Below are positions 1 to 9,596 of a stretch of 64,000 nt of DNA, piece after piece. Source of the DNA: Streptococcus sp. bf_0095 (GTDB lineage Bacteria > Bacillota > Bacilli > Lactobacillales > Streptococcaceae). Below the pieces are notes generated by a model. The model was not told the origin of the DNA. It did not search any database and saw only the letters and a list, made by a program, of their open reading frames with translations. Location of the stretch: contig NZ_RCYU01000002.1 in the NCBI RefSeq assembly GCF_004166885.1, positions 496,001-560,000 of the forward strand, in the 5' to 3' direction. The first letter of the stretch is position 1; each line of letters starts with the position of its first letter. The translations under genes and the position numbers were made by a program.

Positions 1-577
1 CATTCAAATTGAAACGAACATCTTCTCCCAATTCATAGGATTCAAAAACAATTTGATGTTCCTCCAGAAATTCTCTACGGTAAATTTTATTCCAAACAGT
101 ATACATCATGTCTGTTAACCATAATTCTTGAAAAAGCGCAATAAAATCACTCTTGTCTTTTTTTCCTTCAGCAGGAAGTATTTTTGCCGATCGATCTATT
201 TCTGATAAATTCTTTTCAATCGAATTATAGTAACTAAACACCAATAAGTCTAATTGTGAATCTAATTGACTTTCCACATCTGAAAATAGATTTCCCACAA
301 GATAGTCATCCGCATCCACAAAACAAATAAACTCGCCTTTCGCTTTGGATAAGCCAAAATTACGTGCCGGACCAACACCATGGTTTTCAATATGATAGAC
401 AGAGATATTTGCGTACTCATTAGCATAAATATCGCAAATACTACCACTACGATCTGTAGAACCATTATCTACCACTATAATCTCCAAGTCATCATAATTC
501 TGAGAAATAACACTTTTTAAACAACGCTCAATGTATTTCTCAACGTTATAGACTGGAATAATAACAGAGTATTTCAA
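1..577 (-). CDS. Glycosyltransferase family 2, partial (C-terminus beyond window)
   Basis: A GT-A fold glycosyltransferase of family 2, expected to add a sugar to the lipid-linked capsule repeat unit at the cytoplasmic membrane face. The visible 192 residues begin with a typical nucleotide-sugar binding strand (KYSVIIPVYNVEKYIERCLK), followed by VVDNGSTD and the DxD-like FVDADDY metal-binding motif. I chose a TTG start at 577 because AGGAG lies six bases upstream and the family N-terminus begins exactly there; no ATG fits. It follows the next family 2 enzyme by 19 bp in the same operon and closely resembles it, suggesting duplication. Acceptor and donor sugar cannot be told from sequence. Confidence 0.85.
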   Translation of the reverse strand, partial: MKYSVIIPVYNVEKYIERCLKSVISQNYDDLEIIVVDNGSTDRSGSICDIYANEYANISVYHIENHGVGPARNFGLSKAKGEFICFVDADDYLVGNLFSDVESQLDSQLDLLVFSYYNSIEKNLSEIDRSAKILPAEGKKDKSDFIALFQELWLTDMMYTVWNKIYRREFLEEHQIVFESYELGEDVRFNLN

Positions 578-596
578 ATTAAACTCCTAAATCATA

Positions 597-1571
597 TCAG
601 AAAATGTTTTGTATACTGAAGGCTAGTTTTAATACTTTAAGTCTAAACAGTATATATTTTAACTTATTTGGTTGGTCTTTCATTTGAGAAAGAGAAACAT
701 TATTCTTAAGTAATTCTTGTTTCACTTCATTAGTAATGTCTATATATTTTTTATCTAATTTAGATTTATATAAACTTGCCAAGATATGAGTCAAGCCATT
801 CACATAATATAGCTGTGAAATTTGTAATTCTTCTTGATTCAACTGTGAACGAACAAAAGTAGAATAAAAAACTTCTTTGTAGAACCCAAACATATCTCTA
901 AACTTCTTCTCATTCCAAGACTGTGTAATGGAATCCGGGTTATCGATTAAGTAGTGATAGTACTTCTGATTTGTCGCATAAACCCTCTTTGCTGAAAGAA
1001 AAAGCTTGTAATTAGTACCAAGATCCTCATAGTATTTACCAATTGGAAACTGAATGTTATGATCAGCGAATAAGGATTTCCGATAGACTTTGTCGTTAGC
1101 AAAACCAGTAATATAACTATGCTTCAGCATTTGCACAAAAGCATCCTTCCCGTCAAAGACTTGAGTCTCTACTGAATCCGAAACTATAACATCTTCTTCA
1201 CCTTTGACAAACTCACGATTAAAAGAAATAATATCAAATTTTTGAGATTCAAGCGCTTCTGCCAAGGCTATAAAGGTATCTGGCTCAAGCCAATCATCTG
1301 AATCAGGAAAATAAACATATTCTCCCTTAGCCTGAGAAAGACCCGTATTTCGAGCTTCAGAAAGTCCACCATTCTCTTTATGAATGACTGAAATAAAGTC
1401 ATACGCTTTAACATAGTCATCACAAATTTGAGGAGAACGATCAGTACTTCCATCATCAACAAGTATGATGTCATAGTTTTTCCATTCTTGAACAAGAATA
1501 CTCTTAAGACAACGGTTTAAATACTTTTCGACATTATAAACTGGAATAACGACAGTTAAAAGTGGTTTCAT
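597..1571 (-). CDS. Glycosyltransferase family 2
   Basis: A 324-residue family 2 glycosyltransferase for capsule or cell-wall polysaccharide assembly. The N-terminal GT-A domain carries VVIPVYNVEKYLNRCLKS, LVDDGSTDRS, a conserved ENGGLSEARNTGL segment and the metal-binding FPDSDDW. The C-terminal 150 residues are variable and probably read the acceptor. There is no signal peptide or clear membrane span, so it acts peripherally on the inner membrane face. It lies in the capsule operon 133 bp after the upstream GT4 gene. That gap holds only A/T-rich sequence with no obvious terminator. Donor specificity is unknown. Confidence 0.88.
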   Translation of the reverse strand: MKPLLTVVIPVYNVEKYLNRCLKSILVQEWKNYDIILVDDGSTDRSPQICDDYVKAYDFISVIHKENGGLSEARNTGLSQAKGEYVYFPDSDDWLEPDTFIALAEALESQKFDIISFNREFVKGEEDVIVSDSVETQVFDGKDAFVQMLKHSYITGFANDKVYRKSLFADHNIQFPIGKYYEDLGTNYKLFLSAKRVYATNQKYYHYLIDNPDSITQSWNEKKFRDMFGFYKEVFYSTFVRSQLNQEELQISQLYYVNGLTHILASLYKSKLDKKYIDITNEVKQELLKNNVSLSQMKDQPNKLKYILFRLKVLKLAFSIQNIF

Positions 1572-1704
1572 ATATTTTTCACCTGAACTTTTATTTTAGT
1601 CTGTATTTTCATAATCTGTTTTACTGACTTTACAACATTTAATAATAATGGTAATTCTTTAAAGCAGACAGGAAATAGTTCTATTTTTCAACCAATTTTA
1701 TTTT

Positions 1705-2853
1705 TTAGTATTTCCTATACAACTCCGAAAAATTCCGAATATAACTTTGTAAGGAGAAGAGTTCTTTTTGACGTTTGACTGATGCCTTGCCAAATTGCTC
1801 TCTCTTCTCAGTGTTCTCGGCTAAATCTTGAATAGCCTTAGATAATTCTGCAGGCTGATTTGGTGTGGCGAGAAGACCATTTTCCCCTTCCTTGACCATT
1901 TCACAGACACCGCCATGACGGTAACCTACTATAGGTTTGCCACAAGCCATGGCTTCTAGGACGACTGTTGGTAATGGATCTGGATTGGTACTTGGCAAGA
2001 CAAAGATATCAAACATATTATAGAGTTCTGTCGTCTTGCTATAATAGTCAATTCGCTTGATTTGTCCAGCTACTGGTGAGTCTGAAATAGCTTTTTCCAG
2101 CTCATCCACGCGCCACTCTTCTCCCTCAAATGCACTACCTGCTAAAAAAGCTACTGCTTTTGGATTGGTCTGTAAGATTGGAGTAACAGCTTCTAGGAAG
2201 TCCCCTTGCCCTTTCCAGGCATTCACTCGACCAACCATACCGATAACCAAAGCATCCTGTGCGATCCCAAATTGATCACGGACAGTGCTAGCATCGATTT
2301 CATGATAGACGGCATTGTCGACCCCATTATAAATAACTTGAACTTGGTCATCCTTGACATAGCGAGACTGTTTGACATGATTAGCAACGGCATTTGAAAC
2401 TGTCACAATCGTATCCGCATAGCGCCCCATCAAAAAGTTGATGAAGTCAGAAATCGCTTTTGGTTTGACGATAATCTCGTGCACATGCCAAATCAAAGGA
2501 AGTTTTAACTTCCGTTTGAGATAAATTCCCTCCAGCACCGCAGTCGTATTATTGTGAATGAGGGTTATACCATTCTCCTTAGCATACTTTGCAATTTGTT
2601 TAGAGTAACTGTTATAGGAGCCAAAGTACTCAAGAATGCCTTTTGGATTAAAATATTTCCGGCGCAAGATTGGATAATCAATAACTTTAACCTTTGCACC
2701 GACCTTTTCCAATGCACTCACTAAGACACCATCGTTGGGCAAGATGACATGGGCCTCAAAGGCATTTTTATCCAACCCCTTAATAAGTTCCAACAAAACC
2801 TTGTCAGCACCATACATTTCGGCACCAGCGTGAAGATATAAAATTTTCTGCAT
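1705..2853 (-). CDS. Glycosyltransferase family 4 (GT-B fold)
   Basis: A 382-residue retaining GT-B glycosyltransferase. The N-terminal acceptor domain starts ILYLHAGAEMYGADKVLLEL. The C-terminal nucleotide-binding domain contains IGMVGRVNAWKGQGDFLEA and the E-x7-E type signature in PTVVLEAMACGKPIVGYRHGG (split here as PTVVLEAMACGKP then IVGYRHGG). These features place it among GT4 enzymes of streptococcal capsule loci. Its ATG lies two bases after the stop of wchF with AAAGGA overlapping that stop, so the two are translationally coupled. It probably adds the third sugar of the repeat unit, which I infer from gene order only. Confidence 0.87.
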   Translation of the reverse strand: MQKILYLHAGAEMYGADKVLLELIKGLDKNAFEAHVILPNDGVLVSALEKVGAKVKVIDYPILRRKYFNPKGILEYFGSYNSYSKQIAKYAKENGITLIHNNTTAVLEGIYLKRKLKLPLIWHVHEIIVKPKAISDFINFLMGRYADTIVTVSNAVANHVKQSRYVKDDQVQVIYNGVDNAVYHEIDASTVRDQFGIAQDALVIGMVGRVNAWKGQGDFLEAVTPILQTNPKAVAFLAGSAFEGEEWRVDELEKAISDSPVAGQIKRIDYYSKTTELYNMFDIFVLPSTNPDPLPTVVLEAMACGKPIVGYRHGGVCEMVKEGENGLLATPNQPAELSKAIQDLAENTEKREQFGKASVKRQKELFSLQSYIRNFSELYRKY

Positions 2854-2855
2854 TT

Positions 2856-4028
2856 CTATCCTTTAAATACTTTCTCGTAGTCAGTGACAATCTTTTCCCA
2901 AGTAAAGGCTTCAGCAATCCGTTGACTTGATTTTTGATTGAGATCTTCGATTGCTTGAGCATCCATTTGTTCAGCCTGATCAATGACATGTGCCAATTGA
3001 TCTTTCTTCCAATAAAGTGCTCCATCTTCACCGACTTCACGGTTAAAGCCAACATCTAACAAGAGATTGAGTTTAGTAGACTCGAGCGCTTCTAGAAGTG
3101 ACGGATTGGTTCCACCCACCTCATGACCATGGAAGTAAGCGAAGGCATTCTCACGAATGTATTTGAGCAATTCTTGATCGTAGACTGTCCCGACAAACTT
3201 CACTCGAGGATCTTGATCAAATCCTGTATCCTTACGCAACTGTTCATAGAACTTGTTTTGTTCCACATTGGTAATGAGAACAAAGTCCTTGTCAGAGTTT
3301 GATGCCATAAAGCCACGAATCATGGCCTCATAGTTGTTCTCGGGGACAAAGCGACCTACGACAAGATAGTAATTCCCTTCGGAGACTTGCTTATCCGCAA
3401 ACCAAGTCCGTACTTTCTCGTCTTCTTTACTCAGGAGCGACTTGTTTGTATCGGTTCCATAGGCGATATAGGTGGTCTTAGGTTGATACTTTGCGTAATC
3501 CTTCTGGATATAGGCTTCGATATTCTTGCTATCACAGATCAAAAGGTCAGCGTGTTTGACCATGAGTTGCTCAGAAAACTTCCAATACTTGCGGACTGGA
3601 AGACTCCACTTCGCACGAAGCCACTCATGACCATCTGGATTGACCATAAGAGTCCCACCGATAGCCTTGATTTTCTTTTTAATCCTAGAAATAAAGGGAC
3701 CAATCCGGCAAGCCAAGACATAGAAGATTGGTGCCTGGTCCTTGTTTTCCTTTGCGATCTCAATCGCCTTGTTAAGTGCCGCAATATCGTAAGCAATAGC
3801 ACGCGCAGGACCGATATTAGGGACGTCAATGTTATAACAGATTGCGCCATTATGCTCGAAAGTATCTGCAGTAATCCCAGATTTTGCAGAATTCTCCCGC
3901 ATACAAGCCACATAGTACTGAATTTCACGGTCTTGTTGGCACTCTGTCAGCTTTTCGACAAAGGTTTCAAAACCACCATATTTCGCTGGAATTCCCTTAG
4001 AACCCACGATATAAACTGACTGTTTCAT
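2856..4028 (-). CDS. wchF: WchF-type rhamnosyltransferase (DUF1972 + GT4)
   Basis: Resembles WchF/Cps2T, which adds L-rhamnose to the first glucose of lipid-linked repeat units in many streptococcal capsules. The start MKQSVYIVGSKGIPAKYGG is the characteristic DUF1972 N-terminus. A GT-B C-terminal domain follows, with VVGRFVPENNYEAMIRGF and HEVGGTNPSLLEALES. I chose the ATG at 4028 because AAGGAG stands just before it. A longer reading to 4079 would add 17 basic residues absent from the family. It directly follows wchA, the order seen in capsules with a Glc-Rha reducing end, so a rhamnose-containing polymer is likely. Confidence 0.88.
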   Translation of the reverse strand: MKQSVYIVGSKGIPAKYGGFETFVEKLTECQQDREIQYYVACMRENSAKSGITADTFEHNGAICYNIDVPNIGPARAIAYDIAALNKAIEIAKENKDQAPIFYVLACRIGPFISRIKKKIKAIGGTLMVNPDGHEWLRAKWSLPVRKYWKFSEQLMVKHADLLICDSKNIEAYIQKDYAKYQPKTTYIAYGTDTNKSLLSKEDEKVRTWFADKQVSEGNYYLVVGRFVPENNYEAMIRGFMASNSDKDFVLITNVEQNKFYEQLRKDTGFDQDPRVKFVGTVYDQELLKYIRENAFAYFHGHEVGGTNPSLLEALESTKLNLLLDVGFNREVGEDGALYWKKDQLAHVIDQAEQMDAQAIEDLNQKSSQRIAEAFTWEKIVTDYEKVFKG

Positions 4029-4065
4029 TTTTCTCCTTACATGGAAAGGACGAAGCAGGAATTTC

Positions 4066-5439
4066 CTACTTCGCTCCATCTCGTTTAAATACCACTTTGA
4101 TCGTTTTCAGCAAGATTTTAATATCTGACCAAATGGTCCAATCATCAATATAAGATACATCTAAGCGAACCACTTCATCAAAGTCTGTAATTTCGCTGCG
4201 TCCACTCACTTGCCAGAGTCCTGTAATACCAGGCTTAAAGCTCAAGCGGCGCTTTTGTTCTGGAGTGTATTTCTCATACTCATCCACTGTTGGCGGACGG
4301 GTTCCAACCAGACTCATGTCTCCTTTTAGGACATTAAAGAATTGGGGTAGCTCATCCAGACTGGTCTTGCGGATAAAGCGGCCAATCGGCGTGATCCGAG
4401 GGTCATTGTCCATTTTGAACATGCCACCGGTCATGGTGTTTTGATCCATCAATTCTTTTTTCCGCTCCTCTGCATCGACATACATTGAACGGAACTTATA
4501 AAATTTGAAATAGCGGCCATTTTTCCCGACCCGCTTCTGGGCAAAAATAGCAGGACCACCATCCTTACGAATCAAAGGAACCAATACAATCGCCACCAAA
4601 CCACAGAGAAGCAAGCCTACCAAGGAACCACAGATATCAATCACACGTTTCGCGGTCACGTGGCTAGGTTTGTAGAAGTTGGTCGAGAAGGTGACGACAT
4701 TGAGCCCAGCCACTTCTCGAATCCGTTTGTTACCAGCAAAGTTCAAATCAAAAGCATTGAGGTTGACGGTAACGTCGATCCCCATCGTCTCAAATTGTGA
4801 GACATACTCCCCAATATCATACTCTTCACTTGGAAGATTGAGAAAGACTTCATCTACCACTTCATAGGTCGCAAAGGTCAATAGGTCTTCCTTTGGAACA
4901 ACCCGAACAGAGCGGTGTTGAAAGTCTGGGCGGTCTAATACAGTGACCGCTACCACTTCCCCACCGCTATCATTTGACGAAAGAAGCCGATCCAGGACTT
5001 TATCCAGACGAGAATTCGCTGTAATCAAGAGAATCTTGTGACTTCCTTTGAGGCTATAATAGAAGCGTCGCCAGTAGCGTTTGATGAGGTAGTTCATCAA
5101 GTAAAGAGTCAGAGTAAGAAGCACTAGAAAATAAATCATCCCCCGACGGGAGAGGGAGAACTTCTCCTCCAAAAAGAAGCTCGAAAAACTGATGGCAAGC
5201 GCGAAACACAAGCTGTATTTCAAGGTTTGTAAGAAATCAACCAGGTGCCCCCGCTTGAAATAATCTTGGTTGTAATCACTGACGTAAAAGGCTACGTAAT
5301 GCAACAAATACAGATAGAAAATTGTATTAGAGTGGATTTCTGTCTCTGTCACAAAACTAAACAAATAAGCCACAACTAAGACTGGTAAGCTCTGGACAAA
5401 GGCCAAAGCAAATTTGTGAAATCCCCTTCCTTCTGTCAT
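4066..5439 (-). CDS. wchA: Undecaprenyl-phosphate glucose phosphotransferase (initiating transferase)
   Basis: Membrane enzyme that transfers glucose-1-phosphate to undecaprenyl phosphate, the first committed step of repeat-unit synthesis. Four to five hydrophobic segments fill residues 1-130, then a Rossmann-like central part, then another membrane helix near [12 protein letters not shown]. The C-terminal polyprenyl glycosylphosphotransferase domain contains [41 protein letters not shown] and [14 protein letters not shown]. The 457-residue length is normal for CpsE/WchA. It starts 19 bp after cpsD. Glucose rather than another sugar is inferred from similarity and from the neighbouring wchF. 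Confidence 0.93.
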   Translation of the reverse strand: MTEGRGFHKFALAFVQSLPVLVVAYLFSFVTETEIHSNTIFYLYLLHYVAFYVSDYNQDYFKRGHLVDFLQTLKYSLCFALAISFSSFFLEEKFSLSRRGMIYFLVLLTLTLYLMNYLIKRYWRRFYYSLKGSHKILLITANSRLDKVLDRLLSSNDSGGEVVAVTVLDRPDFQHRSVRVVPKEDLLTFATYEVVDEVFLNLPSEEYDIGEYVSQFETMGIDVTVNLNAFDLNFAGNKRIREVAGLNVVTFSTNFYKPSHVTAKRVIDICGSLVGLLLCGLVAIVLVPLIRKDGGPAIFAQKRVGKNGRYFKFYKFRSMYVDAEERKKELMDQNTMTGGMFKMDNDPRITPIGRFIRKTSLDELPQFFNVLKGDMSLVGTRPPTVDEYEKYTPEQKRRLSFKPGITGLWQVSGRSEITDFDEVVRLDVSYIDDWTIWSDIKILLKTIKVVFKRDGAK

Positions 5440-5458
5440 AATATCCCTATCCTATCCC

Positions 5459-6154
5459 TTATCTCTTTTTCCCGTAATTGCCATAGTTCCCGTAATTACC
5501 ATAGGAACCATATTTTTCTAATTGAATATCAAATTTATTGAGGACCACTCCTAGGAATGGTGTCCCTGTCTGCTCCAGTTGCTCTTTGGCCTTTTGAACA
5601 GCCTTGCGACTAACAGCTCCTGCTGCTGTCACAATCAAGCTACCATCACAGCGTTGAGCAATAATCGCCGCATCAATCACCATCCCAATTGGTGGGGTGT
5701 CGACAATGATATAGTCATAGTGATTGCGAAGTGCCTCAATGATGACCTCGAAGTTTTTGCTTTGCAAGAGACCCGTTGGATTTGGAGAAACCTGCCCTGC
5801 CAGGAGCACATCCAGTTTTGGATAATCTGTCGTCGCAATCGCTTGAGAGATCTCACTCTTCCCAGAAAGTACTTCTGTCAATCCTGCGACACGACCTTGG
5901 CTCTTGAAGACACCTGTCATGACCGAGTTACGGATATCCGCATCGATCAACAAGGTACGATAGCCCGCACGCGCAAAGGCGGTCGCCAAATTCGTAGAAA
6001 TGGTTGATTTTCCTTCGTTTGGTTGCACAGATGAGATGGCAACGACCTTAATATTGGTCCCACTCAACTGAATATTGGTACTCAAGGCATTGAAATACTC
6101 TTCAGCCTGAGTCATCGCTGCTAATTTGCTTTTTACAATTTCTAAGGTTGCCAT
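5459..6154 (-). CDS. cpsD: CpsD/Wze autophosphorylating tyrosine kinase
   Basis: Bacterial tyrosine kinase (BY-kinase) that partners with CpsC to control capsule chain length and attachment. Visible are the Walker A region SSVQPNEGKSTIST, Walker A' LLIDADIR and Walker B YIIVDTPPIG. The C-terminus is a tyrosine cluster (YGSYGNYGNYGNYGKKR) whose phosphorylation is reversed by CpsB. The cluster is a short tandem repeat of Gly-Asn-Tyr, so the number of phosphosites could change by slippage. At 231 residues it is full length. It lies 12 bp after cpsC. Confidence 0.95.
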   Translation of the reverse strand: MATLEIVKSKLAAMTQAEEYFNALSTNIQLSGTNIKVVAISSVQPNEGKSTISTNLATAFARAGYRTLLIDADIRNSVMTGVFKSQGRVAGLTEVLSGKSEISQAIATTDYPKLDVLLAGQVSPNPTGLLQSKNFEVIIEALRNHYDYIIVDTPPIGMVIDAAIIAQRCDGSLIVTAAGAVSRKAVQKAKEQLEQTGTPFLGVVLNKFDIQLEKYGSYGNYGNYGNYGKKR

Positions 6155-6166
6155 GAATTCTCCCTC

Positions 6167-6862
6167 TTACAGTTTCTTCACACTAGGGATCACACCTAAT
6201 AGTGTGATGCCCATCACTTCTTCGATATCTTCTGGTTTCTTCACACGGTCATCCAATACCTCTGACAAGATCACCAGAATGGAAATCAAGACACCACCAA
6301 GGACAAAGCCAATGACAACATTTCGTTTGATATTTGGTGAAGAAGGATTTTGCGGTACGACAGCCTCATCCAAAGTCGTCACGTCAGACACCTTGGTTAC
6401 AGCAATAATTTTTTCTGCCGCTACATCTTTCAAACCATTCGCGATCCGAGCTGCTTCTTTGGGATCTGGATCTGATGCTGTGATAGACAAAATCCGAGTA
6501 TCTGTCGGAACTGCTACTGAGACTTTCTTAGCAAGCTCTGCTGGCGTCATTTCCAACTTCAACTCTTCAATAGCCTGGTTCAAGACGTTTTGAGAAAGGA
6601 TAATCTCGCGATAGTCTTTAACCAAGTAGGATCCCGCTTGAAGATCTTGGTTGGTCAAGGCATTGTTTTCTTGATTCTGACGGCTGACCACGTAGATACG
6701 ACTGGTACTTTGGTAGATTTTCTTCGCCACAAATGCGCTGTAGCCTAGGGCTCCGATCGCAAATAGCAAGGCCGTAATTAGAATTGAGAATTTACGACGC
6801 CATAAGGTTTTAAAGAGGGAGACCACATCCAATTCGATCTCTTTGCTCTCTTGGTTTTTCAT
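6167..6862 (-). CDS. cpsC: CpsC/Wzd polysaccharide co-polymerase (membrane activator of CpsD)
   Basis: Wzz-type membrane protein needed for CpsD autophosphorylation and for chain-length control. Two membrane helices bracket an extracytoplasmic loop: one near residues 25-45 (RRKFSILITALLFAIGALGY), one near 175-195 (VVIGFVLGGVLISILVIL). A Pro-rich stretch (PQNPSSPNIKRN) precedes the second helix, as in Wzz proteins. I chose ATG at 6862, nine bases after AAGGAG. A GTG at 6868 is only three bases from that Shine-Dalgarno and is less likely. The protein is 231 residues and sits between cpsB and cpsD as in other streptococci. Confidence 0.94.
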   Translation of the reverse strand: MKNQESKEIELDVVSLFKTLWRRKFSILITALLFAIGALGYSAFVAKKIYQSTSRIYVVSRQNQENNALTNQDLQAGSYLVKDYREIILSQNVLNQAIEELKLEMTPAELAKKVSVAVPTDTRILSITASDPDPKEAARIANGLKDVAAEKIIAVTKVSDVTTLDEAVVPQNPSSPNIKRNVVIGFVLGGVLISILVILSEVLDDRVKKPEDIEEVMGITLLGVIPSVKKL

Positions 6863-6904
6863 ATTCACTTTCTCCTTTTCAATCTCCGTGATGGAACTTG
6901 ATGA

Positions 6905-7636
6905 TTAAAACAATTCGTCATCCAATAATGTTTGCTGATTTTCAACAAAAAGGGCACGCGCCCGGTCACTACCGTAGCGTTTTTCAATCAACTGATAAGC
7001 CTGGTCCATGTATGGAGGGCGCTGATCAACATTGTGCATATCGCTGGCAACAAAATGGACCAAGTCCTTATCCAAGAAATATTGGGCACGATGTTTCATG
7101 AACTTATAGCGATCACCAAACAACTTCGGCTTGAGGACACTCGAACTATTGATCTGGGTATAGCATCCCATTCGGATTAATTCTCGCACCCGTTTTTCAT
7201 TTTTTTCCAAACAGTGGTAGCGTTCAATGTGGGCAACCACCGGAGTCACTCCTAAGCGCAAAACTGCACTTAAGGCCTGGTGAATCTCCTTGTAGGGGGT
7301 CGCCATACTAAACTCGATCAAGGCAAAACTGGTCTCAGCAAGCGTTGGAATAGTCCCGGCTTCTAGCTTTTCTAGGATATCTCGCGTATAGTAGATTTCT
7401 GCTCCGAAATGCAGTTTCATTTCAGGCAGATAGGTCTCTACCATCTCTTTTACTGCCAAGTAGTTTTGATAGATCTTTTCTTCTGGGGTTTCAAACATCC
7501 CTTTTCGACGATGGGACGTCGAAACGATGGTACGAACCCCTTGACGGTAGCTTTCCTCGATGAGGAGCTTGCTATCCTCAATCGTCTTTGGTCCATCATC
7601 CACATCAAAGACAATGTGTGAATGAATATCAATCAT
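6905..7636 (-). CDS. cpsB: CpsB/Wzh manganese-dependent tyrosine phosphatase
   Basis: PHP-family phosphatase that removes phosphate from CpsD tyrosines. Metal-ligand motifs are visible in order: [16 protein letters not shown] at the N-terminus, [13 protein letters not shown] near residue 40, HFGAEIYY near 80, VVAHIERY near 135, and FVASDMHN near 200. These match the PHP active site. It is 243 residues with no signal peptide. The start overlaps the end of cpsA by 8 bp, indicating translational coupling at the head of the capsule operon. Confidence 0.95.
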   Translation of the reverse strand: MIDIHSHIVFDVDDGPKTIEDSKLLIEESYRQGVRTIVSTSHRRKGMFETPEEKIYQNYLAVKEMVETYLPEMKLHFGAEIYYTRDILEKLEAGTIPTLAETSFALIEFSMATPYKEIHQALSAVLRLGVTPVVAHIERYHCLEKNEKRVRELIRMGCYTQINSSSVLKPKLFGDRYKFMKHRAQYFLDKDLVHFVASDMHNVDQRPPYMDQAYQLIEKRYGSDRARALFVENQQTLLDDELF

Positions 7637-9107
7637 TGTTTTTTCCTTCCATGGTTTGGTTTATTTTTTCTTTGGCTTGTGCCACGCTATCAGCATTCAG
7701 CTCCATCATGTAAAGAGCAGATCCTGGCATCGCATATGAAGGCAAGTCATTTCGTCCTTGTCCAATGACAGCTTGTGAAGTCACCTTGTAGCTTCCACCA
7801 GTCTCCAACTGTGTATTGACCAAATTCATAATGGTTGGCAAGGGCATATTGGTTTGCAAGGAATCTTGTAAACCAGAAACGATTTCGTTGTAATTGCTCA
7901 ATGCTTTGGTCGATGTTAATTTATGGATAATGGCTGCGATGACTTTTTCTTGGTTCTTCCCACGATCGTTGTCTCCACCTTCGAGAGAGTAGCGTTCACG
8001 GACAAAGCCAAGGGCCTGTTCCGAATTCAAGTGAACTTCCCCTACAGGGAAGTGGTAGTTCCCGTGTAGACTTGTAAACTCTTGATCATTTTCTACATCA
8101 ATCCCTCCGACGAGGTCGACAAGCTTCAAGAAGGATGTGAAGTTCAAGCGGACATAGTAGTCAATCTTGATGTCGTACAGATTTTCTAAGGTATGAATAG
8201 ACGCATCTACTCCGTAAATCCCAGCGTGGGTCAACTTATCCCCTTGGTTGTTCCCGCCATCAGCAATTGGAACATAGGCGTCACGCGGAGTCGTGGTCAG
8301 CAAGACTTGCTTGGTCTTTCGATTGACCGTCATGATAATATTGACATCAGACCGAGAAACCGAAGTGACTGGACCGTAAGTGTCAATCCCGCTGACATAG
8401 ATGTTAAAGGTATCCGCATTGGCATCTGCCTTTGCCTTGGTTTCCACTTGGCGACGGATCTTGTAAGAGTAGATTTTCTTTATTTTTTTTGCGTAGTCAG
8501 CATCCACACTTGCTACAGTATCTTCAAAGGTACTATTCAGGACGATGGCTTTCGTCTTGTCTTCTTGTAGGGCCTGGTAGGCTGCCGCATAAGATTCCAC
8601 ATCTTCGATGGTCAAGTCATGCTGGCGCGTTTTCTTCACTTCCTCTACTAGGGCCATCAGATCATCTGCATTATTATTCCCCGTAGGCGCTGCTACACTG
8701 CTGATTTCTTTGATATCTTGGATTGGGCTATCATCTTTGACATAGACAGCCATTTCAAATTCCGTATAATTGGCATTTCTGTTCACATTTCCAGCGACAT
8801 CGACCAATTGCTGGGTAACATAGGTTCCCACAGAGGTTCCTAGCAAGCCCAGGACCAATAAAAATAGCGTCGTCTTTTTAGCCTTGCCTGCAAGGATCAA
8901 ACCCAAGGTTAAAAAAAGTCCGCCAACCAGCAAGGCCGTCACAAGGATATTCAAATAGCGAAAGGCTAGGATATTGTAGCTAAAGACATTATAAAGAAAG
9001 AGCCCAGCCACAAGTAGCGTTAAGACCCAGAGACCGCTATTGACAATCCGTAGCTGATCCCAACTGCTAGTTCTAGTTGAGCGTTTGTTTTTTCTGCTTT
9101 GATTCAT
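7629..9107 (-). CDS. cpsA: CpsA/Wzg, LytR-CpsA-Psr family ligase/regulator
   Basis: First capsule operon gene. LCP proteins attach capsule or other glycopolymers to peptidoglycan outside the membrane. The N-terminus has a basic cytoplasmic segment and three membrane helices (about residues 20-115). Then come the accessory domain and the LCP domain, with [29 protein letters not shown] and [20 protein letters not shown] carrying the conserved Arg/Asp residues that bind polyprenyl phosphate. I chose ATG at 9107 (GGGGG seven bases upstream). The ATG at 9119 lacks a ribosome site and would lie about nine bases from the predicted transcript start. Confidence 0.93.
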   Translation of the reverse strand: MNQSRKNKRSTRTSSWDQLRIVNSGLWVLTLLVAGLFLYNVFSYNILAFRYLNILVTALLVGGLFLTLGLILAGKAKKTTLFLLVLGLLGTSVGTYVTQQLVDVAGNVNRNANYTEFEMAVYVKDDSPIQDIKEISSVAAPTGNNNADDLMALVEEVKKTRQHDLTIEDVESYAAAYQALQEDKTKAIVLNSTFEDTVASVDADYAKKIKKIYSYKIRRQVETKAKADANADTFNIYVSGIDTYGPVTSVSRSDVNIIMTVNRKTKQVLLTTTPRDAYVPIADGGNNQGDKLTHAGIYGVDASIHTLENLYDIKIDYYVRLNFTSFLKLVDLVGGIDVENDQEFTSLHGNYHFPVGEVHLNSEQALGFVRERYSLEGGDNDRGKNQEKVIAAIIHKLTSTKALSNYNEIVSGLQDSLQTNMPLPTIMNLVNTQLETGGSYKVTSQAVIGQGRNDLPSYAMPGSALYMMELNADSVAQAKEKINQTMEGKNND

Positions 9108-9134
9108 TTTATCCCCCATACTATTTTCTTAAAT

Positions 9135-9143
9135 ATTATAACA
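9135..9143 (-). promoter_or_regulatory. cpsA: Capsule operon promoter (-10 region)
   Basis: On the minus strand the sequence TGTTATAAT forms an extended -10 element 28 bp upstream of the chosen cpsA start. No good -35 hexamer is seen 17 bp upstream (GATTTT at best), which the TG extension may compensate for. It is the only strong -10 between cpsA and the structured repeat upstream, so it probably drives the whole cps operon. Confidence 0.6.
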
Positions 9144-9251
9144 TAAAATCAGCCTAAAAATCGGAATCTAGGCCCAATTCTCCACTATTAATTTTATACT
9201 ATTCTGAGCTCTCTGTACAGCAATATGGGACAAAGAAATGAGTAAATAAAA

Positions 9252-9588
9252 AAGGTGAGGAAACTCACCTTTTTGAATGTAGATAAACTATTATTTTACA
9301 TAAAACAGCCAGTTACTCTTCAAAAATGATTTATTTTGCCATTTAAGAAGATTAAAAACTTTCCGCTATGAGAAAAGTGCCTGAAACACAATAGTTTCAG
9401 GCACTCGGGAGTTTTGAGAGTAAAACAGTTTGGGAAACTGTTTTAGCCCGAGCCCAGAAATTAAAGAGCGAGGGGGCTCAAAACTAAGTCATGGAACTTC
9501 TTCGAAGTTCGCTGACGTCCGCACTCACCTAAGGAAAGTTTTTCGGAAGACTTTATCTTCAATCTGAAGGTGAGGAAACTCACCTTTT
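9252..9588. repeat. Structured repeat family 1, copy A, bracketed by duplicated terminator hairpin
   Basis: An element of about 290 bp lies between two exact copies of a hairpin (AAGGTGAGGAAACTCACCTT at 9252 and 9567). On the minus strand the right-hand hairpin comes 8 bases after the stop of the 9597-10460 lipoprotein gene but lacks a T-run, while the left-hand copy has the T-run of a working terminator. Inside, GAAGAT/ATCTTC, AACTTTCC/GGAAAGTT and GTGAG/CTCAC form an outer stem enclosing three hairpins (GTGCCTGAAAC/GTTTCAGGCAC, AGTTTTGAG/CTCAAAACT, GAACTTC/GAAGTTC). The middle hairpin of this copy has an extra inserted stem, AAAACAGTTT/AAACTGTTTT. No gene is seen in it. Confidence 0.8.
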
Positions 9589-9596
9589 GTATAGAT

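Noticed and set aside
3387-4019. Long plus-strand frame of 210 codons opposite wchF
   Set aside because: It lies entirely antisense to a well-supported glycosyltransferase gene, with no ribosome site and no recognisable domain.
9252-9588. Group II intron (class C) remnant
   Set aside because: The preference for terminator hairpins fits, but no domain V (GAGCCGTAT..GTACGGTTC-like) or reverse transcriptase is present, and introns do not duplicate the target hairpin.
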